From CAZMGD01 sp964565705 (GTDB taxonomy: Bacteria; Actinomycetota; Acidimicrobiia; Acidimicrobiales; Ilumatobacteraceae), in NCBI GenBank assembly GCA_964565705.1, contig CAZMGD010000010.1, positions 1 to 60,438 on the forward strand: a DNA stretch of 60,438 nucleotides, read 5' to 3'. Under the pieces are notes generated by a model. It saw only the letters and a list, made by a program, of their open reading frames with translations. It was not told where the DNA came from and made no database searches. The stretch's first letter is position 1. Each line of letters opens with the position of its first letter. Position numbers and translations under genes: made by a program. Positions 8,593-15,571 of the stretch are shown one piece after another.

Positions 8593-9303
8593 ATGTCGCT
8601 GCGCGATCGCTTCTACACGCCTCGCACCGCCAAGGCGATCCTGTCTCCCTGGCGGATCGCGCTCGGTGTCGCGGTCGCGATCGTGCTCGGCGTCATCGGG
8701 CTGAACATCCTCCTGGCGATCCTCGTCGGCCTGGTCGTGTACGTCGTGACCGTCGCCGCCTCGATGCCGAAGAGAGCGGCCGCACCGCAGGTCGATCCCT
8801 TCGCGGTGGGCGAGCCGTGGCGCCACCACGTGCAGGGCGCGATCAAGGCCCGGCGCCGGTTCGACGAGGCGTTGCAGTCCGCGTCGGGCCCGCAGCGCCA
8901 GCGGCTGGCGGAGATCGGCGCACGGATCCAGACTGGCGTCGACGAGTGCTGGCGCATCGCCCAGCGCGGCGACGAGATCGACGCTGCGGTCAGCAGGTTG
9001 AAGCTGCCGAGCGCGCGCAGCGACTTCCAGCTGCTCAGCGGTCGGCCACTGGACGACGCGACGCGCGCCACGCTGGCGTCGCTGCAGTCGCAGATCGAAT
9101 CCGGCGAGCGGCTGAAGGCCCGCAGCGCGGAGGTGGCGCAGCAGCTGCGCCTGATGGAGGTCCGCATGTCGGAGCTCGCGGCGCGCGCCTCGGAGGTCGC
9201 CGTGGGCGCCAGCGACCAGGAGACGTACCGCAGCGATGTGGACGATCTGATCTCCCAGCTGGAGGGCATGCGGCTGGCGCTCGACGAGACCGAACACCTC
9301 TAG
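8593..9303 (+). CDS. membrane protein with cytoplasmic coiled coil, PspA neighbour
   Basis: This 236-residue protein has two closely spaced hydrophobic segments (about residues 20-55, ALGVAVAIVLGVIGL and LLAILVGLVVYVVTV). About 170 mostly helical residues rich in Arg, Glu and Gln follow, likely a coiled coil, and the protein ends in LISQLEGMRLALDETEHL. No named family is recognised. It lies directly before pspA, and its TAG stop forms the first bases of a likely -10 element for pspA. A membrane anchor or sensor that recruits PspA is a reasonable inference from position and architecture. Confidence 0.65.
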   Translation: MSLRDRFYTPRTAKAILSPWRIALGVAVAIVLGVIGLNILLAILVGLVVYVVTVAASMPKRAAAPQVDPFAVGEPWRHHVQGAIKARRRFDEALQSASGPQRQRLAEIGARIQTGVDECWRIAQRGDEIDAAVSRLKLPSARSDFQLLSGRPLDDATRATLASLQSQIESGERLKARSAEVAQQLRLMEVRMSELAARASEVAVGASDQETYRSDVDDLISQLEGMRLALDETEHL

Positions 9304-9306
9304 GCT
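9301..9306 (+). promoter_or_regulatory. candidate -10 element (TAGGCT) of leaderless pspA
   Basis: TAGGCT starts with the TAG stop of the upstream gene. Exactly six bases separate it from ATG 9313. There is no ribosome site upstream of the ATG, which fits leaderless translation. Confidence 0.5.
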
Positions 9307-9312
9307 GCGCGC

Positions 9313-10104
9313 ATGTTCAAGCTCTTCCGCAAGTGGTGGAACTACCTGACCGCGAAGCTGACCGGTGACTTCAACGAGCGCGCCGACCCGAAGGTGCAGC
9401 TGGAGCAGGCGATCACCGAGGCCCAGGAGCAGCACCGCCGCCTGAAGGATCAGGCGGCCAACGTGATCGCCAACCAGAAGACGTCGGAGATCCGCCTCAA
9501 CGGCAAGCTCGAAGAGCTCGCCAAGCTGAACGCCAACGCCCGCCAGGCCTTGGTCATGGCCGCTGACGCGGCGAAGTCGGGCGACGCGACCAAGGCCGCG
9601 CAGTACAACCAGGCAGCCGAGACGATCGCCAACCAGTTGATCCAGGTCGAGCGCGACGTCGAGAGCCTGAAGCAACTCGTGCTCGACGCCGCCCAGGCCT
9701 CCGATCAGGCCAAGGCTGCCGTGCAGCAGAACAGCCGCCTCCTCCAGGAGAAGCTGAGCGAGCGCAGCAAGCTCCTCAGCCAGCTCGACCAGGCGAAGAT
9801 GCAGGAGGAGATGAACAAGGCGATGTCGTCGCTCCAGGAGACCGTCGGCTCCGACGTCCCCACGTTCAACGAGGTCGAGCAGAAGATCCAGGCCCGCTAC
9901 GCGAAGGCGAAGGCCTCCGCAGAGCTCAACGAGGTGTCGGTCGAGAGCCGCGTCCTCGAGATCGAGCAGGCCACGGCGAACGTCGAGGCCCAGTCACGCC
10001 TGTCCCAGCTACGCGCCGAGCTCGGGCTCGACGCCGCCGCACCGGCCATCGAGTCACCCGTGCCGGCCGTCGAGTCGCCCGCAGGTGAGCCCGGCACGGC
10101 CTGA
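9313..10104 (+). CDS. pspA: PspA/IM30 family membrane-stress protein
   Basis: This 263-residue protein is almost entirely helical. The N-terminal amphipathic helix MFKLFRKWWNYLTAKLT is the membrane-binding anchor typical of PspA/Vipp1 (ESCRT-III-like) proteins. It is followed by DPKVQLEQAITEAQEQHRRLKDQAANV and long heptad regions to about residue 235, then an Ala/Pro/Glu tail. PspA binds stressed membranes and maintains the proton-motive force. No PspF-type or ClgR regulator gene is nearby. The neighbours (AAA ATPase, membrane coiled-coil protein, FxsA) suggest a local stress module. The start codon has a -10 hexamer six bases upstream and no ribosome site. Confidence 0.9.
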   Translation: MFKLFRKWWNYLTAKLTGDFNERADPKVQLEQAITEAQEQHRRLKDQAANVIANQKTSEIRLNGKLEELAKLNANARQALVMAADAAKSGDATKAAQYNQAAETIANQLIQVERDVESLKQLVLDAAQASDQAKAAVQQNSRLLQEKLSERSKLLSQLDQAKMQEEMNKAMSSLQETVGSDVPTFNEVEQKIQARYAKAKASAELNEVSVESRVLEIEQATANVEAQSRLSQLRAELGLDAAAPAIESPVPAVESPAGEPGTA

Positions 10105-10115
10105 GGGCCACCGCG

Positions 10116-10589
10116 ATGAAGTTGCTCATCGTCCTGATCCTTGGGGCGATCGTCGAGTTGTACGTCGTCTACCTGGTCGCGACCTGGATCGGGTTCTGGT
10201 GGATGCTCGTCGCGCTGGCCCTCGTGTCGATCGCCGGGTTCTTCGTGATCCGGATGGCGGGGCTGCGGACGCTGCGCCGGTTCGGCGCCGGGGAGGAGCC
10301 GAGCAAGGAGCTCGCCGACGGCGCGGTCATCCTCACCGGCGGCATCCTGCTCGCCATCCCCGGCTTCGTGTCCGGCCTGTTCGGGCTGATCCTGCTGCTG
10401 CCGCCGGTGCGCGGCCTCGTGCGCAACCAGCTGTCCAAGCGCACGTCAGCGATCGCCACCCGCTTCTCCAACCGAGCCGGGTTCCGGACGACGACGGTGA
10501 TCGCGACCTACGACCGCGACGGCGTGCAGGACGTCACCTCCACCGAGGTGCAGGGCGAGCTCCCACCGACGACCGACCCCGACACCTGA
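10116..10589 (+). CDS. fxsA: FxsA family membrane protein
   Basis: This 157-residue protein starts at ATG 10116, with GAGGG 8 nt upstream spanning the pspA stop. Two tight N-terminal membrane segments (LLIVLILGAIVELYVVYLVATWIGFWWMLVALALVSI) precede a loop. A third hydrophobic stretch contains the family hallmark ADGAVILTGGILLAIPGFVSGLFGLILLLPPVR (about residues 65-105). FxsA (DUF1097-independent, formerly YjeG) in E. coli relieves F-plasmid exclusion of phage T7; its normal role is unknown. It is co-directional with pspA and 11 bp downstream, probably in one unit. A hairpin with shared dispersed flanks follows. Confidence 0.85.
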   Translation: MKLLIVLILGAIVELYVVYLVATWIGFWWMLVALALVSIAGFFVIRMAGLRTLRRFGAGEEPSKELADGAVILTGGILLAIPGFVSGLFGLILLLPPVRGLVRNQLSKRTSAIATRFSNRAGFRTTTVIATYDRDGVQDVTSTEVQGELPPTTDPDT

Positions 10590-10604
10590 CCCACCCCCCC
10601 AGCG

Positions 10605-10652
10605 AACCTGCGGTCGAACAGCGCCCGGAACGGGCGCGATACGACCGCAGGT
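10605..10652. repeat. intergenic palindrome P5 (nested stems)
   Basis: The outer arms ACCTGCGGTCG (10606-10616) and CGACCGCAGGT (10642-10652) enclose an inner stem GCGCCCG/CGGGCGC (10621-10627, 10631-10637). The left flank CCCAGCGAA is the same as that of palindrome P2. It lies between the convergent fxsA and mrp genes and probably acts as a bidirectional terminator. Confidence 0.75.
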
Positions 10653-10681
10653 CCGGAAGCGTCGGACGGGTCGTGGCGGGG

Positions 10682-11872
10682 TCAGCGGGGGGAGAGGGTC
10701 AGGAAGGCGACGTCGGGCTGACGTGCGGAGCAGCTGGCCATCTGCACCGGTGGCACGGCCTCGGCGACGATGCGGTCGGCGATCGCTCGGAACGCGGCGG
10801 CAGCGGGCCCGTCCCCGTGCAGCACCACCGGTGTACCGGCGTCGCCGCCGTCGGCCACGGCGGGTTCGATCGGCACCTGACCGAGCAGCGGGGCACCGAT
10901 CTCGTCGGCCAGCGCCTGTCCGCCACCGGTGCCGAACAGGGCGTGGCGGCTGCCGTCGGGCGCGGTGAAATCGCTCATGTTCTCGACCACGCCAGCGACG
11001 CGGAGGAAGCTACGGCGGGCCATGTCGGCGGCGCGAGCGGCGACCTTCTGGGCGCTGGTGGCCGGGGTCGTGACGATCAGCAGGTCGGTGCGCGGCAGCA
11101 TCCGGGCAAGCCCCATCTGCACGTCGCCGGTGCCGGGCGGCATGTCGATGAACAGGTAGTCGAGGTCGCCCCAGGCGACGTCGCGCAGGAACTGCTCGAC
11201 GGCTTTGGTGAGCATCAGCCCGCGCCACATCAGGGCGGTGCTCTCGTCGTCGACGAGCATCCCCGCCGACACGATCTTGAGCGTGCCCTCGCCGACGAGC
11301 CGCACGTTCGGCTGGATCAGGGCGCGGCCCGTCTGCGGGTCGCGTTCGGCCTCGAGCCGGTCGCTCACGCCGAGCATGCGCGGGATCGAGAACCCCCAGA
11401 TGTCCGCGTCGAGGACCCCGACCGTGAAGCCCTTGGAGGCGATCGCCGCGGCGAGGTTCACCGTGACCGAGCTCTTCCCCACACCACCCTTGCCGCTCGC
11501 CACGGCGACCACGCGCGTGCTGGCTGGGATCTGCGTGTCGGGTGCGTGCTCGCGTGCGTTCCACCGTGCCTTGAGCATCACCTCGCTGCGCTCGTCGGCG
11601 GTCATCTCGCCCCACTCGATGTTCACCGATCGAACCCCTGGGTGGGTGGCGACGCGGGTCTCGATGTCCTTGCGGATCTGCCCCCGCAGCGGGCAACCGC
11701 CGATGGTGAGCTTGACCTCGACGACCACGTCGCCGTCGGGGCTGACCGCGACCGACGGCACCATCCCGAGGTCGACGATGTCCGAGCCGAGCTCCGGATC
11801 GATGACCCCGCGCAGCAGCCCGATGATCGCTTCGACCGTGGGCGTGGTGGCGATGGACGTCACAAGAGGCAT
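10682..11872 (-). CDS. mrp: Mrp/NBP35-family iron-sulphur cluster carrier ATPase
   Basis: This 396-residue protein has an N-terminal DUF59/MIP18 domain (IDPELGSDIVDLGMV and IGGCPLRGQIRKDIE). The P-loop GTPase-like domain carries VAVASGKGGVGKSSVTVNLAAA (deviant Walker A, about residue 125), the DADIWGFSIPRMLG loop and DYLFIDMPPGTGDVQ. Mrp/ApbC proteins carry and transfer Fe-S clusters. ATG 11872 is preferred over an upstream GTG because it begins at the DUF59 domain. The gene is divergent from a SufR-like regulator and close to an A-type carrier. This supports a local Fe-S group, and the shared 44-bp intergenic region offers a common control point. Confidence 0.9.
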   Translation of the reverse strand: MPLVTSIATTPTVEAIIGLLRGVIDPELGSDIVDLGMVPSVAVSPDGDVVVEVKLTIGGCPLRGQIRKDIETRVATHPGVRSVNIEWGEMTADERSEVMLKARWNAREHAPDTQIPASTRVVAVASGKGGVGKSSVTVNLAAAIASKGFTVGVLDADIWGFSIPRMLGVSDRLEAERDPQTGRALIQPNVRLVGEGTLKIVSAGMLVDDESTALMWRGLMLTKAVEQFLRDVAWGDLDYLFIDMPPGTGDVQMGLARMLPRTDLLIVTTPATSAQKVAARAADMARRSFLRVAGVVENMSDFTAPDGSRHALFGTGGGQALADEIGAPLLGQVPIEPAVADGGDAGTPVVLHGDGPAAAAFRAIADRIVAEAVPPVQMASCSARQPDVAFLTLSPR

Positions 11873-11904
11873 TGTACCGGTCTGCACCGTGTTTATTGAG
11901 CCGG

Positions 11905-11910
11905 TAGCCT
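11905..11910 (+). promoter_or_regulatory. candidate -10 element (TAGCCT) of a leaderless regulator gene
   Basis: TAGCCT is followed by six bases and GTG 11917. It lies in the 44-bp divergent region with mrp. TTGAGC 9 bp upstream is too close for a normal -35 element. Confidence 0.55.
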
Positions 11911-11916
11911 GCGACC

Positions 11917-12606
11917 GTGACATCGAACGCCGAGCGGACCCTGCCCGGGCTGCCGCGCCTCGACGTCCTCAAGGCGCTCGGCGACAACACGCGCTATGCG
12001 ATCTACGTGGAGCTGGCCGCGTCACCGGTGCCGCTCACCACGGCCGATCTCGCCGAACGACTCGACCTCCACCCGAACACGGTGCGCCCTCATCTCGAAC
12101 GGATGCGCGACGTCGGCCTGGTCGAGGTCGAAGCCGACGCCCGCGGCGGTGTCGGCCGGCCGCAGCATCGCTACTCACCCGCACCCGACGCGCCGTCGTT
12201 CGGCTTCGAACCCCCGGTGATGCCGATGCTCGCCGGCGCGATGGTGCAGGTGGCGCGCCGGCTCGGCGGTGGTGCCGACGATGCCGCGGCGGCTGGCCGG
12301 GCCCAGGGCCGTGCTGACGCCGATCGCTACGTCGCCGCGCCGAGCGCACTGGAAGCCCTGGTCGCCGAGCTGGATCGGCTGGGCTTCGACCCGGAGGTCA
12401 GCGAGGGCGACGACGCCGACACCGCCGTCGTGGCCTTCGGCCGCTGCCCGTTCGGCGATCTGCCGACGATCGACCCCGACATCGTCTGCGGCCTGCACCG
12501 TGGACTGATCGAGGGGTTCGTCGAACGGATGGGTGATGCCGAGATCCGCGAGTTCTGCAACGCCGCCCACCGCCACCCTTGTCGCGTGGCCGTCGCCAGC
12601 AGGTAA
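11917..12606 (+). CDS. SufR-like winged-helix regulator with C-terminal cysteines
   Basis: This 229-residue protein has an N-terminal ArsR/DeoR-type winged helix (LTTADLAERLDLHPNTVRPHLERMRDVGLVEV). The C-terminal sensor domain has four spaced cysteines: GRCPFGDL, DIVCGLH, REFCNAA and HPCRVAV. In SufR-type repressors such cysteines ligate an Fe-S cluster whose loss releases DNA. Whether all four ligate a cluster here is inference. It is divergent from mrp and directly upstream of an A-type Fe-S carrier. Control of Fe-S assembly is therefore the best reading. The GTG start has a TAGCCT hexamer six bases upstream, suggesting a leaderless transcript. Confidence 0.75.
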   Translation: MTSNAERTLPGLPRLDVLKALGDNTRYAIYVELAASPVPLTTADLAERLDLHPNTVRPHLERMRDVGLVEVEADARGGVGRPQHRYSPAPDAPSFGFEPPVMPMLAGAMVQVARRLGGGADDAAAAGRAQGRADADRYVAAPSALEALVAELDRLGFDPEVSEGDDADTAVVAFGRCPFGDLPTIDPDIVCGLHRGLIEGFVERMGDAEIREFCNAAHRHPCRVAVASR

Positions 12607-12640
12607 CGTCAAGCCAACGAGATCCCCCGAGGAGCCGATC

Positions 12641-12967
12641 GTGATCACACTCTCCGACAGCGCCGCAACCAAGGTCAAGGAACTGCTCGACGCCGAAGGC
12701 GCCGATGGCCTCGCGCTGCGCGTGGCCGTGCGTCCCGGTGGATGTTCGGGCTTCTCCTACGAGATGTTCTTCGATGGTGACATCGCCGCCGACGACGAGC
12801 AGGCCACGTTCGGCGCAGAGGGCGTGATGGTCGTCGTCGATCCGACGTCGGCTCAGCTGCTCATGGGTGCGTCGCTCGACTACAAGGACGGCCTCAACCA
12901 GGCCGGCTTCGCGATCACCAACCCGAACGCCACGCGCACCTGCGGCTGCGGCTCGTCGTTCAGCTGA
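12641..12967 (+). CDS. erpA: A-type iron-sulphur carrier (HesB/IscA/ErpA family)
   Basis: This 108-residue protein starts at GTG 12641 with GAGGAG 7-12 nt upstream. The three family cysteines are present: GGCSGFSYEM (about residue 38) and the C-terminal TCGCGSSF (about residues 103-105). The length is normal. A-type carriers deliver Fe-S clusters to apoproteins. The gene follows the SufR-like regulator and sits across from mrp, so three Fe-S genes cluster here. Its TGA stop abuts the stop of the opposite gene in the sequence TGATCA, leaving no room for a terminator between them. The ErpA versus IscA label is not certain. Confidence 0.85.
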   Translation: MITLSDSAATKVKELLDAEGADGLALRVAVRPGGCSGFSYEMFFDGDIAADDEQATFGAEGVMVVVDPTSAQLLMGASLDYKDGLNQAGFAITNPNATRTCGCGSSFS

Positions 12968-13876
12968 TCACGCCCCAGCCTTGGTGAGCACCTCGCGGAG
13001 CTCTTCCGGGCTGTAGGAGATGTCGAGGCGATCGACGATCGTCCCGGACGCGTCGGCGACGAACAGCGACGGTTCCCAGGTCATCGAGTAAGCCTGCACC
13101 GCTGGTGTCGTCGTGGTCGCGGTGTCGTCGGTGTACACATCGGCGTGCACCATCGCCACACGCTCGCCGTACTCGTCGTGGGCGTCGAGCAGGATGTCGA
13201 GCACTGGGCCGCACACGCCGAACTGGCAGTGCGCCGGCGTGCTGATCAGGTACGCCACCGGCCTGCCGAGCGTGAGCGCCTCGGTCAGCGTCATCGCGTG
13301 CAGCGGGCAGACCCCTTCGGGCCGGGTGCAGATCGGGTCCACTCCCCGCGCGTCGTCGACCGTCGGTGTGTCGAACGGCGGCAGCACGGTGCCGGGTGTG
13401 GGCTGGGCCACCTGGTCGGGCGGGAACACCTGGAACACCTGCGGCTCGTCCACCCCGGCGACCTGCATGAGGTAGTTGCCCGGCTCGGCGATGTCGGTGC
13501 GCACGACCCAGAACGCGCTCGTGTTGGGCTCCAGTTGCACCCGGGGGGCGACGATGCCGTCCTGCACGGCGGTGCCGGTGTCGGTCGTGACGGTCACGTC
13601 GATCGAGTCCGGCCCGTCGGCGATCAGCACCGAGTCCGCCTCGAACGAGATCGGCAGGCGGACGCTGCCGGGCACGGCGACCTGTGGGTAGCGGGGCACG
13701 ATCGTGGCGTCGTTCGGTAGGTCGCTGCCACCTCCGCTGCTGCCCGATGCGCTGTCGTCCCCGCCGCACGAGGCGAGCCAGATGCCCGCCGGCACCGCGA
13801 GCCCGGCCCCGATGAACGTCCGCCGGTCGATCCTCCACGGCGTTGAGTTCGGCTGCTGTCCGCTGGCCCGTGTCAC
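12968..13876 (-). CDS. Tat-type lipoprotein with thioredoxin-like domain
   Basis: This 302-residue protein begins at GTG 13876. A twin-arginine signal (RRTFIGAGLAVPAGIWLASC) ends in a lipobox, predicting Tat export and lipidation, then a Ser/Gly linker. Residues about 60-140 look like an immunoglobulin-like strand domain. The C-terminal 140 residues look thioredoxin-like, with CTRPEGVCPLH and STPAHCQFGVCGPVLDIL; the CxxxxC spacing is not a classic CxxC. It ends with WEPSLFVADASGTIVDRLD, a typical thioredoxin-fold strand pair. A redox or metal-handling role is plausible but not proven. A TACCGT hexamer six bases upstream supports the chosen start. Confidence 0.7.
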   Translation of the reverse strand: MTRASGQQPNSTPWRIDRRTFIGAGLAVPAGIWLASCGGDDSASGSSGGGSDLPNDATIVPRYPQVAVPGSVRLPISFEADSVLIADGPDSIDVTVTTDTGTAVQDGIVAPRVQLEPNTSAFWVVRTDIAEPGNYLMQVAGVDEPQVFQVFPPDQVAQPTPGTVLPPFDTPTVDDARGVDPICTRPEGVCPLHAMTLTEALTLGRPVAYLISTPAHCQFGVCGPVLDILLDAHDEYGERVAMVHADVYTDDTATTTTPAVQAYSMTWEPSLFVADASGTIVDRLDISYSPEELREVLTKAGA

Positions 13877-13882
13877 GTGGCC

Positions 13883-13888
13883 ACGGTA
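13883..13888 (-). promoter_or_regulatory. candidate -10 element (TACCGT) of a leaderless lipoprotein gene
   Basis: On the minus strand TACCGT, then six bases, then GTG 13876. No ribosome site is visible. Confidence 0.5.
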
Positions 13889-13972
13889 CCGGCCCACCCC
13901 GCGCGAGTCCCAGCGTCCGAACCCGCGGGCCCGCGGTTGCAGCGGGACGGGTGAGCCGGGTCTGATGGTGGG

Positions 13973-15493
13973 GTGGTCGGAACGGTCGAGTTCGAACTGA
14001 ACGGACGCGGCGTGAGCGTGGACGCGTCGCTGGGGTCGTTGCTCGACGCGTTGCGCGACGGGCTCGGCGTGCGCTCGCCCAAGGACGGCTGCAGCCCGCA
14101 GGGTCAGTGCGGCTGCTGCACGGTGTGGGTGGACGGCCAGGCTCGCGTCGCGTGCGTCACGCCGGTGACGCGCGTCGCTGGCCGAGCCGTGACGACGGTG
14201 GAGGGTCTCGATGCCGGCGTGCGGGATCGGTGGGCCGATGCCCTCTGCGCGACCGGCGGCAGCCAGTGTGGGTTCTGCACCCCGGGCATCGTCATGCGCC
14301 TCGCTGCACTCGCCGAGCCGATCACCGATGCCGCGGCCCGCCAGGCGCTCTTGGCCCATCTCTGCCGCTGCACCGGGTGGCAGACGATCATCGAGGCGGC
14401 GGCTGCTGCACCCGAATCGGTGGACCGCGACCTTGACCTGGCCGCTCGCCGGGCCGTCTTGGAAGGCGGTGCCGCGCAGGACGTCGGCCCGCACATCGCG
14501 CTCGGCCGCGGCGGGTTCGCCGACGACACCGCTCCGGAGGGATCGCTGGTCGCGATGCGAACGGCGTCGGGTGACTGGGCGGTCGGCGAGTCCGTGCCCG
14601 AAGCCCGCCGCCTGGCGGGCAAGGTACAGGGGCGGCGCAGCACGATCGGGCTGGAGTGGCCGATCGACGTCCCGGGGGGCGACTGGGCGCGCACCCTGCA
14701 GACGACCTGGGTGGAGCCCGGGTACCTCGAGCCGGATGCCGTGTGGTGCATGCCGGGCGGCGATCCGATCGGTCCGCTGACGAACGGCGGCGCGTTCGGC
14801 GGCAAACGCGCACACGAGCTCGCCGCCGTCGCTCGCCGCCTCGCCGACGAGCGCGGCGTGCCGGTACGCGTCCTGCTGTCGCGCGAGGACGTCGTGCGGC
14901 TCGGCCCGAAGCGGGCACCGATCGCCGCGGGACTCCGAGTCGACGGCTCAGGCCTGGTCCGGGTCGCACGCACTGCTGGGGTCGCCGCCGCGATCCGCTC
15001 GGTGTTGCCGGACGTCGAGGTGGAGGAGGTCGACGTGCCGGGCCCGCCGACGAGCGCCGACCTGCGGGCCGCCGGCTGGGCCGAGGCGGCCGTGCTGCTC
15101 GCCAGCACGACCGAGGGGCCCGACGTGGTCACCGCCCCGACCGGCGCCATCGCCACCGCGACCGTCGATGACACCGGCACGGTGCGCGTGTCGGTGCGAT
15201 GCGGGCGGGTGCTCGACGAAGTCGTGCTGCGCAGCTACTGCATCGGGGCCGCCCACATGGCACTCGGCTGGGTGCGCAGCGAGGGTGTCGCCGTCGACCC
15301 CGCCGGCATGGTGCACGATCTCACCATCCGCTCGTTCGGCATCCTGCGCGCGGTCGACACACCGAGCATCGAGGTGACGATCGAGCCCGACGACGGCGAG
15401 CCGGTGAACGGCAGCGACGCGGTGTTCGCCGCCGTCGCCGCGGCCGCCTGGCGCCACGCCGCCTTCCCACCCCGCTGGCCCCTCACCCCCTGA
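13973..15493 (+). CDS. compact fusion: [2Fe-2S] subunit plus shortened molybdopterin-binding domain of the xanthine dehydrogenase family
   Basis: Of 506 residues, about 1-165 form a complete CoxS/XdhC-like small subunit. C40/C46/C48/C49 lie in CSPQGQCGCC with C61 after them (plant-type cluster), and CGFCTPG with LCRCTGW forms the second cluster. The remaining 330 residues resemble fragments of the large molybdopterin subunit: GGAFGGKR (about residue 270) matches its GGxFGGK loop. The C-terminus DGEPVNGSDAVFAAVAAAAW resembles the end of that subunit, with E476 where the catalytic Glu would be. Normal large subunits are about twice this size, and no FAD subunit is adjacent. It may be a reduced enzyme or an electron carrier. 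The GTG start is moderately certain. Confidence 0.7.
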   Translation: MVGTVEFELNGRGVSVDASLGSLLDALRDGLGVRSPKDGCSPQGQCGCCTVWVDGQARVACVTPVTRVAGRAVTTVEGLDAGVRDRWADALCATGGSQCGFCTPGIVMRLAALAEPITDAAARQALLAHLCRCTGWQTIIEAAAAAPESVDRDLDLAARRAVLEGGAAQDVGPHIALGRGGFADDTAPEGSLVAMRTASGDWAVGESVPEARRLAGKVQGRRSTIGLEWPIDVPGGDWARTLQTTWVEPGYLEPDAVWCMPGGDPIGPLTNGGAFGGKRAHELAAVARRLADERGVPVRVLLSREDVVRLGPKRAPIAAGLRVDGSGLVRVARTAGVAAAIRSVLPDVEVEEVDVPGPPTSADLRAAGWAEAAVLLASTTEGPDVVTAPTGAIATATVDDTGTVRVSVRCGRVLDEVVLRSYCIGAAHMALGWVRSEGVAVDPAGMVHDLTIRSFGILRAVDTPSIEVTIEPDDGEPVNGSDAVFAAVAAAAWRHAAFPPRWPLTP

Positions 15494-15506
15494 CCCGCCC
15501 AGCGAA

Positions 15507-15550
15507 CTCGGGAGTGTTTTGGCTGCCGTGGCAGCCAAAACACTCCCGAG
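15507..15550. repeat. intergenic palindrome P2 (21-bp perfect stem)
   Basis: The arms 15507-15527 and 15530-15550 are exact reverse complements around GT and identical in sequence to the arms of P1. The flanks are CCCAGCGAA on the left and AACGAGGG on the right, which is P1 in the opposite orientation. It lies between two convergent genes and may serve as a bidirectional terminator. Confidence 0.9.
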
Positions 15551-15571
15551 AACGAGGGACAGTCAGCCAGC

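Noticed and set aside
10085..11899. Long plus-strand open frame (about 600 codons) opposite mrp and fxsA
   Set aside because: Composition is that of a mirror frame of high-GC genes (rich in Arg, Gly, His), and it crosses two well-supported genes.
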